Shown here piece after piece: positions 62,009 to 64,000 of a stretch of 64,000 bases of DNA. A program made the position numbers and the translations under genes. The DNA is taken from contig CAJYIX010000010.1 in NCBI GenBank assembly GCA_913775315.1, positions 144,036 to 208,035 of the forward strand, in the 5' to 3' direction. The notes beneath the pieces were generated by a model, which did no database searches, was not told the DNA's origin, and was given only the letters and a program-made list of their open reading frames with translations. Positions within the stretch are counted from its first letter, which is position 1; each line of letters begins with the position of its first letter. The DNA comes from an uncultured Sphingomonas sp. Its GTDB lineage: Bacteria > Pseudomonadota > Alphaproteobacteria > Sphingomonadales > Sphingomonadaceae.

Positions 62009-64000
62009 ATGCGCGCGCCCGTTTTCTTCGATCCGACCGGACGGCGCAGCCGCTGGTCCAAGCGGTTGCTGGGATTGATCCTGCTGTCGGTGATCCTTGC
62101 GGCAGTCGCGTTCGCCTCGACACTGGTGCGTGTGCCGCATGAGCGCGATCTCGCACTGCCCCTGCCACAGCCGCACGCGTCGCGGCTGCGCGGCAACCCG
62201 CCGCGCCACGGGCTCGCCGCCTGGCTGCCCCGCCGTGCCGGCAAGAGCGCAAACACCGCGCTCAGCATCGGTTTCTACTCGCCCGGCGACGACAGCAGCA
62301 TCGCGTCACTGCGCCGCCATGTCGGCTCGCTCGACTGGATCGTGCCGTCGCTGATCACCTTTGCGGGTCCGAAGCATCAGGTGTCGGTCAACGATGACGT
62401 GCGCTTCAACCGCATGATCGCCGCCATGCCGCGTCCGCCCAAAGTGTTGCCGATGGTGCAGAATTTCGGCAACGCCGACTGGGATGGCGCAGGTGCTGCC
62501 GCGCTGCTCCACGACACCGCCGCGCGGCGCGCGTTCGCGATCAAGCTCGGCAAGCTGGTAGCCGCGCGCCATTACGGCGGCGTGGTGCTCGACATCGAAG
62601 CGCTGCCCGCGAGCGCGATGCGCGACTATCTGCGCTTCTTAGGCGACGTGCGCGTCGCATTGCCCAAGGGTTCGCAGCTGGCTGTGACTGCCCCCGCGGA
62701 GGACGAGGCGTGGCCCTTGGCGGCGATCGCGCGCGCGTCCGACAAGCTGATCTTCATGGCCTATGACCAGCATTGGGAAGGTGGCTCCGCCGGCCCGATC
62801 GCGGCGCAGGACTGGTTCGTCGCGCAGGTGCAGGACGCGTTGAAGCGGGTCGGGCGTGAGAAGCTGGTCGTGGCGCTCGGCAGCTACGGCTATGACTGGC
62901 ACGGCGACGACACCGATGCGCTGACGATGGAGGAAGCGTGGATGGCGGCGCACGACAGCGATGCCGCCATCAGCTTCGATCCTGCCAGCGGCAACGCAGG
63001 CTTCGCTTATGACGAAGGTGGCGTGCACCACGCGATCTGGATGCTCGACGCAGCCACCAGCTGGAACCAGATGCAGGTGCTCAAACGCTTGGGGATCGGT
63101 GACGTAGCCTTGTGGCGGCTGGGCAGCGAGGACCCAGGCTTCTGGTCCGACCTGGGCGCATTCCGTACCGGCGGCACGCCCGATCTGTCGACGCTCAAGC
63201 AGTTGCTCAACACCGATGTCGAGGGCAGCGGGGAGATCCTGCGCATCACCGCGACACCGCAGACCGGGCACCGCACGGTCGCGGCCGACGCCAGCGGGAT
63301 CATCCGGCAGGAGCGCTACGACGCGCTGCCGACGCCGTACGTAGTGCGACGCGCGGGCGCGGCTGATCCGAAGAAGCTGGCGCTTACCTTCGACGACGGG
63401 CCGGACGGCACCTGGACGCCCAAGATCCTGAACGTGCTGGAACAGGCGCACGTGCCGGGCACCTTCTTCGTCATCGGCGAGAATGCGCTGGAGCATCCCG
63501 GGCTGCTTAACCGCATCATCGCCGACGGTGGCGAGATCGGCAATCATACCTACACCCACCCCAACCTCGCCGCTGCGAGTGCACGCGAGACCGACCTTCA
63601 GATGAACGCGACGCAGCGGATGGTGCAGGCCTATACCGGCCGGTCGATGCGGCTGTTCCGCGCGCCCTATTTCGGCGATGCCGAGCCAACCACGACAGAC
63701 GAGCTCGGGCCGGCGCTCGCTGCGCAGGAAGCGGGCTATACCGTCGTCGGCCTCCACGTCGACCCGAATGACTGGCAGCGCCCCGGCAGCGACGCGATCG
63801 TTCAGCAGGTAATCGATCAGGTCCACAGTGCCACGCCTGATAACTCGGCCAACGTCATCCTGCTGCACGACGGCGGCGGCGACCGGTCGCAGACAGTGGC
63901 GGCGCTGCCGCGCATCATCGCCACGCTGAAGGCGGAAGGCTACCAGTTCGTCACCGCGTCCGAGCTGGTCGGTGTGCCGCCGGCGCAGGCGATGCCGAAG
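62009..64000 (+). CDS. GH18 - polysaccharide deacetylase (NodB) membrane protein, 3' end missing
   Basis: The frame from ATG 62009 stays open to the window end (664 codons). It has a cytoplasmic basic start, TM helix (about 19-38), a GH18-like barrel (about 85-420; YGGVVLDIEAL with the catalytic Glu, and FMAYDQHWEGG) and a NodB deacetylase domain from about 458 (LTFDDGPDGTWTPKIL, NHTYTHPN, FRAPYF, HVDPNDWQ). Known proteins with this order usually continue into a membrane family-2 glycosyltransferase, making a three-activity polysaccharide protein of about 1100 residues; whether that domain follows cannot be seen here. Confidence 0.88.
   Translation, partial: MRAPVFFDPTGRRSRWSKRLLGLILLSVILAAVAFASTLVRVPHERDLALPLPQPHASRLRGNPPRHGLAAWLPRRAGKSANTALSIGFYSPGDDSSIASLRRHVGSLDWIVPSLITFAGPKHQVSVNDDVRFNRMIAAMPRPPKVLPMVQNFGNADWDGAGAAALLHDTAARRAFAIKLGKLVAARHYGGVVLDIEALPASAMRDYLRFLGDVRVALPKGSQLAVTAPAEDEAWPLAAIARASDKLIFMAYDQHWEGGSAGPIAAQDWFVAQVQDALKRVGREKLVVALGSYGYDWHGDDTDALTMEEAWMAAHDSDAAISFDPASGNAGFAYDEGGVHHAIWMLDAATSWNQMQVLKRLGIGDVALWRLGSEDPGFWSDLGAFRTGGTPDLSTLKQLLNTDVEGSGEILRITATPQTGHRTVAADASGIIRQERYDALPTPYVVRRAGAADPKKLALTFDDGPDGTWTPKILNVLEQAHVPGTFFVIGENALEHPGLLNRIIADGGEIGNHTYTHPNLAAASARETDLQMNATQRMVQAYTGRSMRLFRAPYFGDAEPTTTDELGPALAAQEAGYTVVGLHVDPNDWQRPGSDAIVQQVIDQVHSATPDNSANVILLHDGGGDRSQTVAALPRIIATLKAEGYQFVTASELVGVPPAQAMPK

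Overview
The window looks like chromosomal DNA of a Sphingomonas-type alphaproteobacterium. It is GC-rich with strong G/C third-position bias, and it carries a serine palmitoyltransferase gene (spt) with its dedicated acyl carrier protein, the hallmark of sphingolipid-containing Sphingomonadaceae, plus a PhyR-NepR-EcfG general stress response locus in a sphingomonad-like arrangement. No rRNA, IS element, prophage or CRISPR array is visible; one tRNA (Ser-CGA) is present. Both ends cut genes: a GntR/FadR regulator on the left and a GH18-polysaccharide deacetylase protein on the right.

Layout. 1-9.3 kb: a sugar-catabolic island (GntR regulator, double DUF1080 protein, three exported Gfo/Idh/MocA oxidoreductases, a signal-less ApbE, an MFS transporter and mannonate dehydratase UxuA). 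9.3-19.7 kb: housekeeping genes (trmB, an almost gene-free 770-bp stretch with a strong terminator, SDR, rarD, argS, SPOR protein, nagZ, scpAB, tatABC). 19.7-24.2 kb: general stress island: entericidin, a candidate C-rich small RNA, a degenerate HRXXN histidine kinase (phyP-like), nepR, phyR, a 45-residue membrane peptide, ecfG, and a second NepR-like ORF convergent with ecfG. Three EcfG-type promoters (GGAAC-N16-CGTT or close variants) lie in it. 24.2-32.3 kb: glnE, bcp, DUF455, M23 peptidase, erpA, xth, a diguanylate cyclase and a small secreted protein behind a sigma-54-like promoter.

32.3-43.9 kb: an envelope-lipid region: GNAT-fold acyltransferase (candidate ceramide synthase), fatty acid desaturase, lptG/lptF, a hybrid histidine kinase, spt, acpR and a cerR-like dehydrogenase, then proB and obgE. 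Sphingomonads are known to carry glycosphingolipids in place of LPS, so LptFG beside sphingolipid biosynthesis suggests that these permease subunits serve sphingolipid export. 44-51 kb: cold shock gene, TetR with a ferritin-like/metal-hydrolase gene, rplU-rpmA, hspQ, tRNA-Ser, nitronate monooxygenase, pth and rplY. 51-54 kb: DUF2189 membrane protein and a Tat-exported penicillin-acylase-family enzyme. 54.5-59.2 kb: a MarR-controlled tripartite EmrAB-OMF efflux operon. 59.3-64 kb: a small exported protein, ruvC, yebC, DUF1003 and the truncated GH18-NodB protein.

The two regions most deserving follow-up are the stress island (unannotated small RNA plus a second anti-sigma factor) and the sphingolipid/LptFG neighbourhood. 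Intergenic palindromes, including a perfect 35-bp inverted repeat at 50.9 kb, recur through the window.
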